Shown here one piece after another: positions 36,112 to 50,747 of a DNA stretch of 64,000 nt. The stretch comes from Gymnorhina tibicen (taxonomy: Eukaryota > Chordata > Aves > Passeriformes > Artamidae): NCBI GenBank assembly GCA_013399875.1, contig VXAZ01006886.1, forward strand, positions 3,279,272 through 3,343,271. The letters run 5' to 3'. The number at the start of each line of letters is the position of its first letter. Position 1 is the stretch's first letter. The notes below the pieces were generated by a model. That model worked only from the letters and a program-made list of their open reading frames with translations. It searched no databases and was not told the DNA's origin. Both the position numbers and the translations under genes were made by a program.

Positions 36112-39100
36112 CCTGAGTGAAGACAACAGGACTCAGCTGATTAACTTTTCTGTTGTTATGCAGGCTTGCAGTTCTCTAAGCCCTAGATTTGTGATAACAG
36201 ATTTACTATACAAGAAGTTGATCTGTTTGCAATTCCTTCTTAATTTGGGTTTGCTAAGACAGTCTTGTATAAGCTCATTCCGGCTTTATGTGGCTGTAAA
36301 TAATGCTTGGCATTGTAGCTGGCGTAGGAAGGACATTGCTGCAGAAAAGATGTAACATTGGGTTTTCTGCCAAGACGTGATTTTTAGGAAAAACAGCAGG
36401 AACAGAACATTCAGCAGCCCTTAATTGTGACTTTAAAAAGTGCAGATGTTGGGAAGAGCTTTTGGAGGAATGTTTTTGTAATAGTTCTGTGCAGTATGAG
36501 CTGCGGATGAGCTGCATCTGAACTACTGAAAACTTTGTGAGTTTGTTTTGTAATCTAGACTCAGTTCTTCATCTTTTACTGCCACCAGTTAGATTTTTAT
36601 GTCAGTCTGGCACATTTGAAAGCCTTTCAGACCTCCATTTGGTCTGACCTCCAAAGCTGAGTGCTGTGTGTACAGACAAGCCCCAAACATCTCACAAGGT
36701 GGGTTGTCCTCTTCTGTCCACCAGCTGTGAAACCTGGGAATGAGAGAAGAACTGGGGAACCCTTACCCCCCGGTGTCTTTTCCCAGGGTGAAAAGGCTGG
36801 AAAGAGCTTCCTGGAGCTTTGCATTTGGTTCAGAGGTTTCTCCCAGCTGAGGCTCTGCACAGGGATCCATAGTCTGAGGTTCCTCTCGGAATCCTGGATT
36901 TACAGTGCAGGTAGGGCTGTTGGCAGACCTACTTCAGCTGATCACGTCCTTCCTTATGACGTGCACAGGCGAGGCTGCTGTGGCCAGCAGGGTCACCTTG
37001 GCCACCCGTGGAGTTTTGTGGCAGGCAGGAGCTGGAAGGGCGCACAGGTGACAAACCAGCACAAACTCCCAAGAGCTTGGTGTCCCCACCTAAGGTCCCA
37101 GTGCAGGATCTCCGTGCCAAGATTGACATGGAACAGGGAGAGGGTGATTTTTTTTAAAGCCTAGCAGGAATGTGTGATACAAGACAAGAGTTGGGGCTTA
37201 CAGACTTTAGCATTTACTGGCTAAGGATGTTGCTGGCTGTTTGAGGGAAGTTATGTAGGTCCCTGAAAACACCATTTTTTGTGCTCGTTTGCTTTGCTGC
37301 TACTAATATTTGAAGTTCTGGAATTCAAACCAAAACTTTTCCTAGGTTTGGAATTGTCTGTGTGGTGTGTGAAGCTGACCACCTGGAGAGCAGAAATTCA
37401 GTGCATCAACAGAAAGAGGTGGTTTGTTTTTTTTTTCAGTGTAATGAATATTTACCAGTCAGCACATCTGACAGGCTTTCAGTAGTAAATATCACTTGAA
37501 ACCAACTGCTGGAATCCCTGACTGTAATAACAGAAGGGAATGAATGGAAAAGGGAATTCACATTCCAAATCCTTCCAGAGTAAGTTATTAGAAATAACAA
37601 ATTTGGAGTAGTACTAGGAACAGGCTTATCAGCACCTGGAGAATGATGAATTTCATGATTGCTAAAAGCTGTTTGTGGTGTTTTAAGTAATGTTAGTGTC
37701 TGGCACGTGCTGACCTTGAAAGTGGTCAGTGGTCCCAATAAATATTGGGAGGAAGCTGACTCAGTTCCTTGGGTGTAAAAACCTGGGAATCTCAGCCCTG
37801 ACCAGTTTTCACAGTGATCATATGCTACCTTCTCTGACTTCACTCCCCACTGTTATTTTTCTTCCTTCTGTCAACCTCATGTGAAAATTTATGTGCAGAA
37901 ATGGTAACAGAATTTCTATGGTTTTTCAGTGGGATAACTACAGATCCTATTGGAGAGAAGAAAAGCTTGTCTGAAGGACTGGCTGGGAGACAGTTCTTGA
38001 GTTCAGCCCTGGGCTCAGCTCAGGACTTTTTGAGTAATCTGGAGGCAAACTGTTTAATCTGTCTGTTCCCCACCTATAAGCTCAGGCTAATAATGCTTCC
38101 CCTAGACACACAGCATGAGCGATCTGGAGGCCTTGATTTTAGCTTGGAAAGCCACTGTACTGCAGGAAAAGCAGCAAGACAAGATTAACAGATGGACCAC
38201 ATTGTTTCTCAAACAGACTTTGACAGGGCAAAGCTTTAGCCCATTTTGGGGGACAGGAGGAATGAAGGCAAGAGCAAATGCACTCACATAATCTCCTTTT
38301 TTAGCTCTACTCAGTTGTGGCATCAAGTGTATCTGCTTCACCTTTGCAGCTGGGGGCTCCTGCTTGAGCTAAGCCGAGTCCCCCAGTTTATCACAGAGGA
38401 GCTCTTTGAAGTTGCTCTTGTGTCTGTGTGTCAAGGTGATTACACTGCAGGGCATCCAGCTGAGACAGGCTTCAGGGACCAAAAATGTGTGGGAATAACC
38501 ACTTTAATACCTGTATCTGGTCTTGAGCGGTATGTGCTCCAGTTACTGTTCAGTGTCCTGCAGCCACAGAATTTCAGTAAGTTGGAGCCAGCCTGGCCCA
38601 TGCCTCAGAATGTCAGATGTGCACTTTCAGGTTTGGGAATTACGTGCCTAAAAATCTTAATTTTAGGCTGTGGCTTCCTGCACTGCCTGGAAGTGCAGCA
38701 GAACGGAAGGAGTCCTGCCCCAGGACTCTTACATGCTATACCAGCTCTGCTTCCTCTAGGATAGAGATACAGAATATGATCGTGCATTTGTACTTTGATA
38801 GTGCTAAAGACCCACATGTTTAATGTTTTTGTACTTGGTGCTGTATAAATGTATTGAAAGCAATGATCTCTGCATAAAGAGCTCTTGATCTCAAGACAAG
38901 TCAAAATGAGAATAAAACAGGCCACAAAACAAAAATTAAGTGACATGGAAAAAAATTAAGGGAACTTTCTTACTTTGACGAGATCAATAACTGCAATATA
39001 GTTGGAAATGGCACAGGTTTCCAACCTCCCCTCCCTTAAAAACAGCCTTCTTCCCATAGCAAAACAATAACAAGTGTTTGATCTATAATCTCATGCTGCT

Positions 39101-40419
39101 GTGGATTAGGCATGTCTGCCCTGCAAGAGACTAAACAATTTATACTTAGCCAAGCAAGCTTTAAATGAGCTCCTTTGGAGGCCATTAACAAGCAGGTGAG
39201 GACATGCAGATGGCTCCCGGCTTCTGGGGAGGTGTGTGGGGTTTCTGGGGTGAGCTGCAGCACAGACAAAGCCAGCACTGCTCTCTCCTCCTGCATGGCG
39301 AGCAGAGCCTGGCCCAAAGGGCTGATAAAGCAGCTGGCCCATCCCAGAGGGGCTATTGCTGCAGCAGCCTTAGGGTCGAGGGGCTAAAGAGGTGCTTCTG
39401 AGATAGCCAAGAAGGCAGAGACAATTGGAGAGACAATTTGGGCCGTGCGAAAATCGAGGGGGGAAGTTGAAAAGCACTGGGATGAACTGGGGATGGAGGC
39501 TGGTGAGCTGGAAAAGCTGACTTGGGCTTTCCTTGATGCTGTATGTGGGGGGTCACTGTCAGTGTTTGAAAAGGGACACAACAGCCCTGTGGCTTTCCTA
39601 AGGAGAACCAGACCCTCTGAATGCTTCCTTGCACTGGAAAATGTGGGAGATCAGGCACTGCTACCAACTGACTTTTTCTGAGTTGTGCTTGCTCGTGGAA
39701 TTTAATAGCAAGACTATTCCCAGTTAAGATAAAAGCGTGTGTTTGCGAGAATCACTTTAATCCTCACATCCCTTAGTTCTCAGATTGTCTGTGCTTCCTT
39801 TGTAGCAATTGACACTCATTATGTCACAAGTGCAAATTGCCACAGCATGTTTTCTGAAGTTTGATGTAATGAGGAAAGAATTCAGATAGCATCAATACTT
39901 CAGCATTTTGCACAGATTGTTAGTGGGAACCAACAAAATCAGATACAGCTTTTCTGTATTAAGTGTACAAACAATCCATGGGATCAAAACCACTGACTTC
40001 AGTCGGGTCAGGTTTCATGATTAAGTCCATGTTTCTAGGACAAAAAGCAAACACAGTTGAGAATTTTGGAGAGGGGCATTGCCCCAGTGTGCGGTGTCTG
40101 ACTGGCCCTGAGTGGTTTGGGAAGGGCTGTGCTGGGCACTGCCTTGGTGAGCCCCTTCTATTAAACCACTGCTACTCTGCATTTGAGTTCGACTGTTTCC
40201 CCACCCTGTTTTGTAGCGAGTTGTGCACTAGGAATTCTCTGAGACGTGATCTTGTCTGCAGGGAGTCAGTGCTTTCCCTGGAAGGTATTTCCCCGCAGTG
40301 GCTGGGGGAGCACATTCTCCAAACACAGATAGGGAAAGGCATGTGGAGGGCAGCTTCGGCTGTGATCAACAGGCCTGAGCTCTGCAGGAACTGAGACTTT
40401 GCGGGAATCCCTTCTGCTC
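36112..40419. other. Non-coding DNA, no recognised feature
   Basis: Nothing supportable was found. Open frames of 100-170 codons at 36661-37164 and 38246-38764 lack domains, signal sequences or splice-site logic. Confidence 0.45.
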
Positions 40420-40888
40420 CCTCCTGCTGGCAGCTCTCCTGTTGATGTGCCGGCTGTGCGCGGGAAAGGTACTGCTCTCCCAGGACAGCGTAGTGCTCAT
40501 CTCGAAAGAGCTAACACTGAAACAAAGCTTTTATTCCGGGAACAGTGCTGTGTAATACTTACGGGAGTCACGAGATGGGGCTATTTTAGCTGAATCGCCC
40601 CCGGTTCCGTGTCCCTGGCTGGGGGGCAGGTGGGTGGGAAAGCCCCGTGCCCGGGAGGATGCGCTCGGCTGGGAGGGGAGCCCGCACCTGCGGGATGTGC
40701 GTGTGCCGGTGTCTCGGCAATCCAGCACTCGTTTGTGCAGGCACAGCTCTGACAGAGGCTTCCCCCCGTGCAAAAACCCAAAACAGCGTGTGTGAGCTCG
40801 AGACAGGGGTTTTCGTCGTCGCTCGCTGCCCCTTTGCACAGCGAGCCTCAGGGCACAGATTTCATCCTCAGCACCGTGTGCAGGGCAG
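40420..40888 (+). promoter_or_regulatory. CpG-rich patch ending in a consensus splice donor
   Basis: The stretch has over 20 CpGs, mostly at 40560-40830, in otherwise CpG-poor DNA. At its right end CAG/GTGAGT (40888/40889) is a perfect plus-strand splice donor. A CpG-island promoter with a first exon ending there would fit a TATA-less gene or lncRNA on the plus strand. An open frame from 40647 runs into the donor, but its protein is unrecognisable, so a non-coding first exon is as likely. Confidence 0.35.
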
Positions 40889-43800
40889 GTGAGTTTTCCT
40901 AGGGGAAGTCTTCTGGTTCATTTGGCAGAGACTTCTGAACGCACAGCCAGGAAAAGGTTAAAAGCACATTCAGTTGGTGTTCAACATCTTTAAACAGTCA
41001 TATCTTCTCTTTGAAATGTATAAAATGTAGCTTTAAATAAATCCTCATTCTTCTACACTGTGTGTTCTTAGATGCAAACAAGCTGGACTTTCTCCCCAGG
41101 TATTGTGTGTCTCTAAAAAAAGGCTGAAATAAGAGATTCCTGTGACCTGAAACACCTAATTTAGGCTCTATGGGACTCTGCCATCCAATAAGCTCATTGC
41201 TCCAGAGCTCAGAAATAATTTTTTAAAATTGCATTAAAATAGCAGATGTTAAAAATATGCCGTTTGTGAGAGGGAAAGCTCTCCTCCCCCTTCCCGAAGG
41301 CACAGAATAATAGATAACATTAATACAACATCTGAGTCTGTGCCTTTGTGCAGCTGAACATCTCATGGTATCTGGACTAAGTGATGATAAAGAAACCAAA
41401 TTGAATGTGGCTTGGAAGATTTTGTCTGCATCTGTAATTCATCTCCTGATTTCTTTTTCACTATGAGGGGAGAGGCACAGTGAGTGCTGTAACAAGCACC
41501 AGGCACTGCAGGTTGGATTTAGCCCTAACATGGATCCTTTGTGGGCAGAGGAGTTGCATGCTGAGAATGCCCCAGGTCCCTGTTATATATAGATTAACAG
41601 CTAATTATGCTAATTGCATTCCCAGTTAAAGTTGAGAATTGGTCAGTGCTGTTTGTTACTAAATATCAGCTCATTGAAACAAAAAAGTGTGATATCTGTG
41701 AGGCATGTGCAGAGGTTTTTAGAGGATACTCTTAAATTGCTTACACTTGATGGATCACTTTCTTTGCCTTGCACGATTCCTTGCACAAGGAATGAGCTAA
41801 CACAGAGCTTACTGCAGGCTCGATGGCCAGGAACAGTAGATGTCCAGATATCAGCAGTGCTGCTGGGGGTTTTATGTATGTGGGAGTGTGTAAAAAAAAA
41901 AAAGTCCTCCAAACTACAGTGCTTCCAAAATAAGTTGGGGTGACCTTGTAGCTTTGGGTTGTTTTTGAAGTATGGTCATTAATCCATGTGAGCTGGGCAG
42001 CCACAACTTGTCCTCTGTGTCTAAAAAACAGAAGAGGAGGACAAGGCTGTCTTTAAAACCCTTGGAATGTAAAATACTATAGAGAAGGGAGGTTTGGGTG
42101 AGAGGAAATGCTGGATTCAAAACAGGAGGAGACTGTGGAAACTGGATAACTTGCTGTCTTGGCTTATAGCTTGGGACATGGGAATTCCGGGCTTCTGTCA
42201 CGGGCATGAGTCATGCTGAAGTATGTGTGGTTACAGCAGAAAAAAGATGCAGACTGCTGCAGAAAATAATGTTTATACAACGCTCACTTAAAAATGTGTA
42301 CTTTCCAGTCGTTACATTGCTTGAAGCATTAGGGCTGAGAAACCTGACCATTCTTCAGGGTTTCTTCACGAATATGTACTGATGGCTCCAGATAAACCCC
42401 GGGTCTGTGGGGTTTTTGCACTTGGCTACTCTTACAAGAAGCTTGATCGCTGCACTTGGGAGGGAGAGCCCCCAGGGAGGAGCAGATTGCTCCTGTTGTG
42501 CCAGTCCAGTGCCACTGAAGCCGGTACAGTCATGCCAACGTAGATGAAGGAAGAATCCAACCCGTGGTTCTTTATAGTGCATCTCAGGACACGGGATGTG
42601 GCAAAATATGGATGTGCTGCATGGATGCAAGTGAGCCACTTGTATGCCAGTATCCAGAGCCCTTCTGCTTCTGTGCTGTAGCACCCAGAAGCGTCTTGAA
42701 ACAAGTTACTTAGCATGTTTGGAATAGTGCTTAAGGTTACGCCAATAACTCAGAAGTACAGCATTTTCATTGCACTAATCTACTTTTCCTCTTAAAATAT
42801 TAATAAAAGAACTGTTGTGTTTTTATAACTTGAAGCACTAGAGGTGTTCTGAAGTTCCCCTCTGACTTAATTGCACTGTCAGGGGTAAAATTTCTATCTG
42901 TCATAGAAATCTTCCTAAGAAGCCTACTTTAATCATTCTTTGCCAAGTACAAGCACATTTATCCACAGCTGCTATGATAACTCCTAAATGAAAGTAAAAC
43001 TGACACATTCGTGCTGGAAATCTGGGCTGCTCTTGTTGGATGCATGCTAAGGATCAGATGTGTAACAGCTGCTTGGTTTATGGGTTTTTCTAAAGGTGGC
43101 TTTTCAGTGAAGTAATGCATAGTTCATCTTTTAGTGTAACTCTGTCATTACAAAGCTGAATGTCCTCCAGTGCAGGAAGAGATTCCACCTCTGAGCTGAG
43201 GGAGGAGCAAGGTAGGAACAAAGGCAGTGCATCCAAGTGCAGGTTATTCCTAGAAGCTATGTTCAGATTGAGTTAGCAAGGGATTATTTTTCAAATTTGA
43301 TTGGTTCTTTTCCCTTTCTAGAGAAGAGTAGGGTATTGTTTGTGGGGGTTTGGCTGTAGTCACTGAAGAGTCCAGAGCCTGAACAGCGCAAAGCCTTTCT
43401 CCCATGAGCACTCAGCCTTCAGAAACGGCTTGGGCAGATGTTTTGGTGCAAGGCATGTGAAAAGTATGAAAATGAGGTGCTTTAGAGGTTGCCCCTTTGT
43501 AGTAGGGCACAGTCCTGATGGACTGGCACTGGTAAAATCACGGGACAGCTAATTCTGAGCTTAACCAAACCTGTCCTGTAGTATGCCATGAAGAGCGGTA
43601 GTGACCTCCAAATTCACTTTTGGGATACTGATGTAGATCTACTCTGATCTCTGAATTGTGTAAACCTGAGAAAGTTAAATATTGTTAAATATTACCGTTT
43701 AAACTGAGGGTGAAGACAATTCAGGCTCATGTGCTCAAAAAACAGTTGTCAAATGATGCTCACTAAAACATGAACTATGTTACCAGTTGCTGCCTTTTGC

Positions 43801-46034
43801 TATGGCAACCACTGGAATTACTCGTGGACACCTAACTCAACCTGGCACAAAATACTGCATCTTTTCTCCTACTTGTTCCTGTGCAGTGTAAAAGATTTAA
43901 AATCACATTTCCTTATAGTGTTATATATAGACTGCAGGCTGAGAAGTTATTTCAATCTTTTAGGATTCTGGTTGTACAGAAAGCTAGAGTTACGAAGTGA
44001 ATTACATGCAAAAAAAGATCTTGTGAATGTGACAGTAAAATGACAGTTCTTGAGTACTGGGGTCAAGAAATGAAAATATTCCTGTTTTCACAGTGGCAGT
44101 TCTCTGCATGGTAGTTTATGTATCAGGGCTGCCCCTGAGATGGGTCTGCTGCGCTGTAATTAGGACTGTAACAGAAGGGCTGCTCGATAAAGAAGGTAAT
44201 TTAGGTAGCCCATACAAAAGGTGGGAGGAAAGAAGCAAAATAACCTTGTTTTGTAAATAAGCTCTCTGCAACTGAGCGAGGGCACCCAAGCACGACAGCA
44301 AGGATCAGAGCCACGTTCCTTCCTTACTGAGGTAGCAGTGCTGTGCAGCCACATTGCAAGTGCTCATCTCTTAGGGATGCTTTCAGATGAACCCCTTGAG
44401 GGAAGTTCCCTCTGACTTTAGCCAGAAATAAGAGTAAATTTAGTGACTGATATGGAGCTGGCTTTTTTTTTTTTACCTGCACTTAGCAACCTGCTTTTTG
44501 CTCCTGTAAGCTCTTCCCTGATACACTGCAGGGAATTCAGAGACTGGACCACCACTTCTGTAGCAGTTGCAATAAATCTCATCTGTAGCTTCCAAAATAT
44601 ACCTTCAAGGGCAGTAAACCAACCCTGATGCTAAAGCCAATTGCTGTGGTGTAACTAGGATGGCTTACAGGCCCAGAATTAATTGCTTAAAATCACTGAC
44701 AATTTGTCCACGCTAAAGTCCCTTTATGAAGCTTCCAGCTGAGCGGTGAGGGCGTACAGCACATGTTCCTCCACCTGTTTAGGGGACTTGGAAATCAGCA
44801 GAGGGGTTTGAACATACATGTCAGGCTTGATACCTGTGACACTTACTGTGTCTGAGCATTTCCTTTTTTTTTTTTTTTTTTCAATCCCAAAATGTGTTTT
44901 AATGATGGTCAGTGAGACTCAAGTGCCTCAAACTGCTGTGCTTTGGCTGTCTTAGGCTCCATGTGTGTAATACAAAATACAGCACGAGGTGAGCACTGAG
45001 GATACTCCAACTGCTGTTTGTAATGCCACGTGTAAAGAATTACTAACAAGAGTTAATTGTGAAAAATAATCTAAACAAATAAGGATGTTTCAATCTTGTG
45101 TCTGTTACCTATAAATGTTTCATTCTTCTGTTTTATTGTGTACTTGCTATCAGGCAATGGAATGAGAAAGGGAAGATATCAGATACTGGCTATGTGATGT
45201 TTCCAGAAATAATATGACTAAAGTAAACATTTTTGCACTCAAGTCTTATCGAAATATCTTCTAATTAGCAGTGTGTGCAGGCTAAATTTTCTGAAGTTTT
45301 TATTGCCAATTATTTATGCAGTAAGTAGGACAAAATGTTCTTAGGAACTATCATCTTCTCTATCCTCTCTGTGGGCTTGTGTTCTTGCCTCTTTGCATTT
45401 TTTTTTCTTCTTACTCCTGGAAACTGTGGAGGCATTTTCTGAGGTATCCAGCACAAGTTTTTAAAACTGAAGCCAGGCTCCCCTAAGGAAAATCCCCACC
45501 CAGATTAAGTCCAGCTGCACTTGCTTTAGAAACCCGTCAGGACATTGTTTTTCTTAGGAAGGCAGCACAACACTGCCAAGGATATTTTCAATCCTTAAAA
45601 AAAGATTTGCTGTGGCTCCAGTAAGCAAACACATGGTTACAGCATGGTTACAGTTGTCTCAAGGCAAATTGAAGTAAAGGGGACACTGCAAGCATAAAAC
45701 CGAGAAATATAAAACCTGTTTTTGAAAATGAGTGGTAAAGTGAGAGGGAGTAACTTACAAAATACCAGACAAAGAATAGCTTGCAAATTCCAAAGAATCT
45801 GAAATGAAGTGAAAGCTAAATAAATATAGATGCAGAAGCTATTGTGTTTTACACCAGGTGAGGAACTTGTCTTGATATCAAATTATTGTGTATTTCATAT
45901 GAAAGCAACCAGATGACATTAACCTTTAGGATGTTAATGATTTCCCTTGATCTATGGGAGTTCTAAGCTATCAGGAATGTGTTCCCTAAGAGAAGTTTAC
46001 CATTTTCAGGTAGATTGTCATCCCCAGAGGAATA
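40889..46034. other. Non-coding DNA, no recognised feature
   Basis: No supportable gene was found. An 18-base T run lies at 44864-44881, a short A run near 41891, and an 11-bp tandem CATGGTTACAG near 45632-45653. The frame at 43777-44043 is not recognisable. Confidence 0.45.
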
Positions 46035-46068
46035 ACAAATTTTTTTTTGGAAAAAAAAAATTTTTTGT
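46035..46068. repeat. A/T inverted repeat
   Basis: A run of T, then GG, then a run of A and a further T run forms an imperfect self-complementary segment bounded by ACAAA and TTTGT. It could extrude as a hairpin but is probably a fused pair of homopolymer tracts. Confidence 0.6.
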
Positions 46069-49000
46069 GTGTTATCAGTGTTGTCAGAGCACCAAAAGAG
46101 ATTGCAGCACAACCAACTCTCAAATTACCATTAATGTTCCAGTTCAGAGAAGTGCTTCCAGTTCCCTGCCTGCATGCAGGTATCTGTTCTGCTCCAGCAC
46201 CTGAGAACTTGCTGCTGCCTTGTGGTGAACAAATGCACCTGAGCCTGGAGCTTGAAAGCAACATTGTGCTGTGACTCCTGGACTCCCTTTGACTGTAAAT
46301 CCTCAAAAGCCAGGGGAGCTCTCTCCAGACACACCTATAACCACGCACTAGGGAACAAATACACTGAGGAAAGTGGATTTAGAGTAAGTGAATAGACTTG
46401 TCCTTTGTGTGATTTGATGAATTCCACATTAGTTTCTGTATTTTACCCTGGAGTCTTTAACAAACAGGAGCAATCTGGAATAGCTGTGAAGCTTTCTGTG
46501 AGATGATGCTCCTAAGTTGTTAGCACAGCAGGCAACCCTCAAACTGCTCTGCAAGCTTAGATCTTTGTAGATAACAGGTTTATCAAGGAAGGCTGAAGGC
46601 ACTGCAACTGTGTCTCCACTTTTGACTCCTAGCTCTTCACTATTGTTTTTATCCGTATTCTGATGGAGGTGCTTCCTTAGTTTGATGCCTTTCTTGCTAC
46701 ACACCTGCAGCCACCCTTAGGTTACCATCTATTCCCCTGCCACTGTTGATATTTCTGTTAGAGGCCTGATATGCCACCAGGAGAATCTGAGGGTTTTGAT
46801 ATGTCAGAGAAAAATGTTTTCTGTCCTGAAGTGATAAATAGGTGTGTTGTAGTTTCTTGGCTTAAAGATCTGACTCACAGGCTTGGCTCTCTCCCAGGAT
46901 TACAGCGTCCTAAATCGGGATCCTGCTGAGTCAGGTGGTCTCTGTAAGCCAGGTCTGTTTCTGTAAGCCTTCTGATTCCTTTAATACAGCAACAAACTCT
47001 CAGTATTTGAGAGGGCTTTCAAGATGTGACTCAAACATGCTCCTTCGAGCTTTTTAATAGTGTGGCTTTTACTGGCCAGTCTCCTGAGAAGAAAACACTG
47101 AAGAGGTTTCCCCTTGGTTTGTGGAAGAAAAAGTATGTGTGCAAAAGTTAGTGAGTGATTTTGATAGGTGCTTTTGATACACCTTTAAAACCTATATTAT
47201 CTCTTAGTAGTAGTGTTAAGCATTTATCTGATAATGGCAGTATCTACTTGAATGTATGGAAAGCGTCTTAGACCTGTTACAAGACCAGGATCAGGCCTTT
47301 GTTTTCAGGTAAATTATCACCATTAAAACACTTAGAAGGGTAGGAGGATGTGAAGTGGAACCCCATTTTTCATAAACTTTGTGTAAATTATATGCTTCAG
47401 AATGAATTGAAAATTACTGTGAGGTGTTTCTTACGGGAAACATGGAGGATTTTGAGTGTCCCACAGAGAGCATCATTTGCTTCCAGTAGGATACCTTTGC
47501 TGTAAACCCACCTGGAAGACACCAGGAACAGAACATGTAGGTATGTACACCTTAACAACTGGGCCTGAGCCCTTGTGGGAGCGGGGGGAGAAAGGAGCTG
47601 GTTTGTGCACATGCTGAGAAGTGAGACCGTAACAAAAGCATGCCCTAGGAGGCCTCCCAGCTCTAGCAGCCAACCCAAGTTCCAATCTCAGCAGTTCTGT
47701 TGTTTTGTGCCATGTCCAGTGCCCTCCTGCCAAGCCTCTCCTTTTTCCCACGGTGACCTGAGGTTCGTGGCTCTGGCCATGCCCCTGGGAACAAGCTCTG
47801 GTGTTACTCTAGGCTTGCACTGGGTGACCCCAATGTTGATCTGCCACATGCTTAGGGAAATGCATTCCCAGAAGTTGCTCTGGTGAAATTTGAAAGGGGT
47901 GTTGGGACTAGAAATAAGCTTTGTGTTTTAAAGAGATGAGGATTTTTGTAATTTAGTTGTATGATTCCTAGTCTTTAGGAACCAGGCATAGACCTGTAGG
48001 ACTCCGGACTTTTCTTCAGAATTGGTTTTTAAGTGTTTGGAGCAAGTGGCCTAATGTAAATAGCAATCTCTTGTTGCTGTTTCTGTGAGTGAATAAATTG
48101 TATGAGGGAGAATCTGAGACAACATTCTGCTGCAAGCTGAGCTATTGCTGAATGCATCTGTTCTGGTTTTTGGGTTATTACTGGGCTTTCTCTGTGTGCT
48201 CCAAAAAACAAATTCTGCTGACAAAGCACTGTTGTTCCCTGTACAACATCAGAGGAGAAGCTGGCAAATAAACCTTGTGCCAACCTATTTGATGCAGCCA
48301 GTTGGGGAGTCGTGTTTATTGAGCAAAAGTTGTAAGCAAAATTGGGTTCTCCATAATTTTTTCCTTCCATTTAATTTTCAAGTTTAGCAGATGCATTTCC
48401 TTTAAACATGGAAGGTACCAGATGATAAAATCGTAGTTAAACTGTGAGGAGGTTTATTTTTAGCATTAGCTTCCTCTAGATCAGTGGAAACAGCACAAAT
48501 GAGAATGGATGAATAAAATCTTCCAACATGTTCATCATCCTTATTCTCCCTCAATGGGAGTTGCTTCCTGTCACTTTATATAACAGCTCCTCATGCTATT
48601 CCTTTTAACAATGAGTAGCCAAATTGTTGCAGGCAGTAGGTGTGTTGCAGTTTCACTCACTGTGAATATTCCCCACCATGCCATTTTGACCTTTTATATT
48701 TTTTTCATTAATCAGCTAAATCAAAATATCATTGGCTGTTCAAATGGGTTTGCTCACATGTTAGGTCAGACTCTAGGATTTGCTCTGTAAAATCCCTGCA
48801 GCACAGTTCCTGCACGGCTTTTTGCTGGGCTTTACCTGGCCCAGAGCTGGTCCAGGCTCCACGGCAGTATTTGTGTTGTGAAAAGCATTCCCAGTTACTT
48901 GTGTTGCATCTGGACATTACTGTTGTTCTCTCTTGTTTGATAGGTACTAAAGGTTGATTTAAGAGCTTTTGCCCCAGTAACTTTATTACTAATTTACATC

Positions 49001-50717
49001 TAATCATACTAACATTGAATGTGTTGGTGTGGTGGCTCCACGAGGTCAGAGCTGGTCTCACTTCAGCTCAGAGCTGGAGGAGTCAGCTCTGGTGTCTGTT
49101 CCTGACCTGGTTATTGAGGCTGCAAACAAAACGCCTGCAGGCACCAGTGTGAAGGTGGTGGTGGCACAGACACCTCCTCATTAAGAGCTGGACTGACATC
49201 CCTGCCTTATTTCCCAGAGGTGGCCAAAGAGCCATCACAAGACAACTTCAAATTTAATTCAGAAAGAGAATTGGAGCCTTATTGGGTGTTCTGTGCACTT
49301 CCCAGTGCATCCCAGTTAATGACTGTTGTTACAATGAGGCCCAAATCAGGGGAGGCAACTGCCAGTGCCCCCCTCGCTAGTTGGTAGTAACTACATATTT
49401 TTTTTCTTTCAATTTGTTGTTGGCAGTGGACAGAGGGGCTTCAGTAAAGATCCAGAGAGTTGAGTGCCTGACTGCCCACCTGTAGTCACACAGTTTGTTC
49501 CTATCTGATGACATGCCTATGATGAGCACAAAGCTGGGTGTCTGTTGGTGTATGGAAGTGATTTTCTGTATGGCTTCTAACTGTTGCTTCATCTGCAAAG
49601 GTAATTATTTGGGGCTTTCCCTTTTTTTAAGGTCTCCTTTTTTAGTAAGGAAGCATGTACAAAGTAAAGAAGCCAAAATAGTATAAATGCTTAGAAGCCC
49701 TAAGCATGATTTAGTTTTCTAGTTACCTCTAACCTTTCCTTGACAGGCTTCTGTCTTATTTGGTCACTGACACTGAGATCTGAAAATTCAGTTTTTAAGA
49801 TAGAGTTGTATTCTGGTTTCTTACCTGCTTGCTTTAGGATGAATCTGGATTCCTAACAGGAACTGAGTGTCTGCAGATGGTAATGCCACATGAGATCAGT
49901 CAAGGCTGTCATACTGCTGATACCTCAACCTGAAAACTGAGTGGATGATGAAAACTTGAAGCTGTTTTTAGGGCAGATGAGCAGTATAGAAGCATGAGTC
50001 AGCTCTGCCATGTCAGGATGTTAGAGGGAAATTTCATTAAAGCAGGTTTTGGTGGGGGGAAAGGTCATTGTAGAAAATGGGTGGGAACCAGTGGTAGGTT
50101 TAATATCAATGTTATGAAGAAGATGGAGCAGGCAGAATGTGAGTAGGTACTTTATCATTCCATGGTATGAATGTGTGAAGAGGCCATGTGACACAAAATT
50201 AGCTTTGCCAATTTTATATCTTGCCTTTTTCTGTAATAAAAGGGTTACCTGCTTCTCTGTCCTTGTGTTGATGATGTTTCTAACCATTTTTTCATTATGG
50301 GCTTATTCAGTCTGCACTAATCGTTTGGGTTTTCTTCAAATAATCTCCTTTATCCATTAGCAAGTTGTTCTCCCTATTTATATTTTGAGTGGTGTTTTAC
50401 TTGGATTTGTCCCATTAGTTAGCTGATGGCTTTGAGCCAACACATGTAATGGGGGAAGATAAAGAAACAGATTCATAAAGTCATTGGAGCAGCTAAATGT
50501 GGGTAAATTCCTACCAGGGATTTACACAGTTTAACAAAGGAGGCTGTTTTTCAGTGAGGCAAATATTAGCACGTTCAGGTAGCTTTTGTAAAATCCATTC
50601 AGCATTTACCTGCATATTTAAGTCCTTTAAATACACTTGCAAATCTGGGCTTGACTTTTCTAGTTCCTAGAGGTATGTTTTACCAAGAGGCAATCTGTCC
50701 TGTCTGTGTCTAACCTA
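46069..50717. other. Non-coding DNA, no recognised feature
   Basis: No gene, LINE or RNA gene was recognised on either strand. Confidence 0.45.
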
Positions 50718-50747
50718 TACACACACACACACACGTGTATATATGTT
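50718..50747. repeat. CA/TG and TA dinucleotide repeat
   Basis: A TATA(CA)n block is followed by GTGTATATATG. Alternating purine-pyrimidine DNA of this kind can adopt Z-form. It is a small microsatellite. A separate 18-bp perfect AT palindrome, GTTTTTATATATAAAAAC, lies nearby at 50843-50860. Confidence 0.9.
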
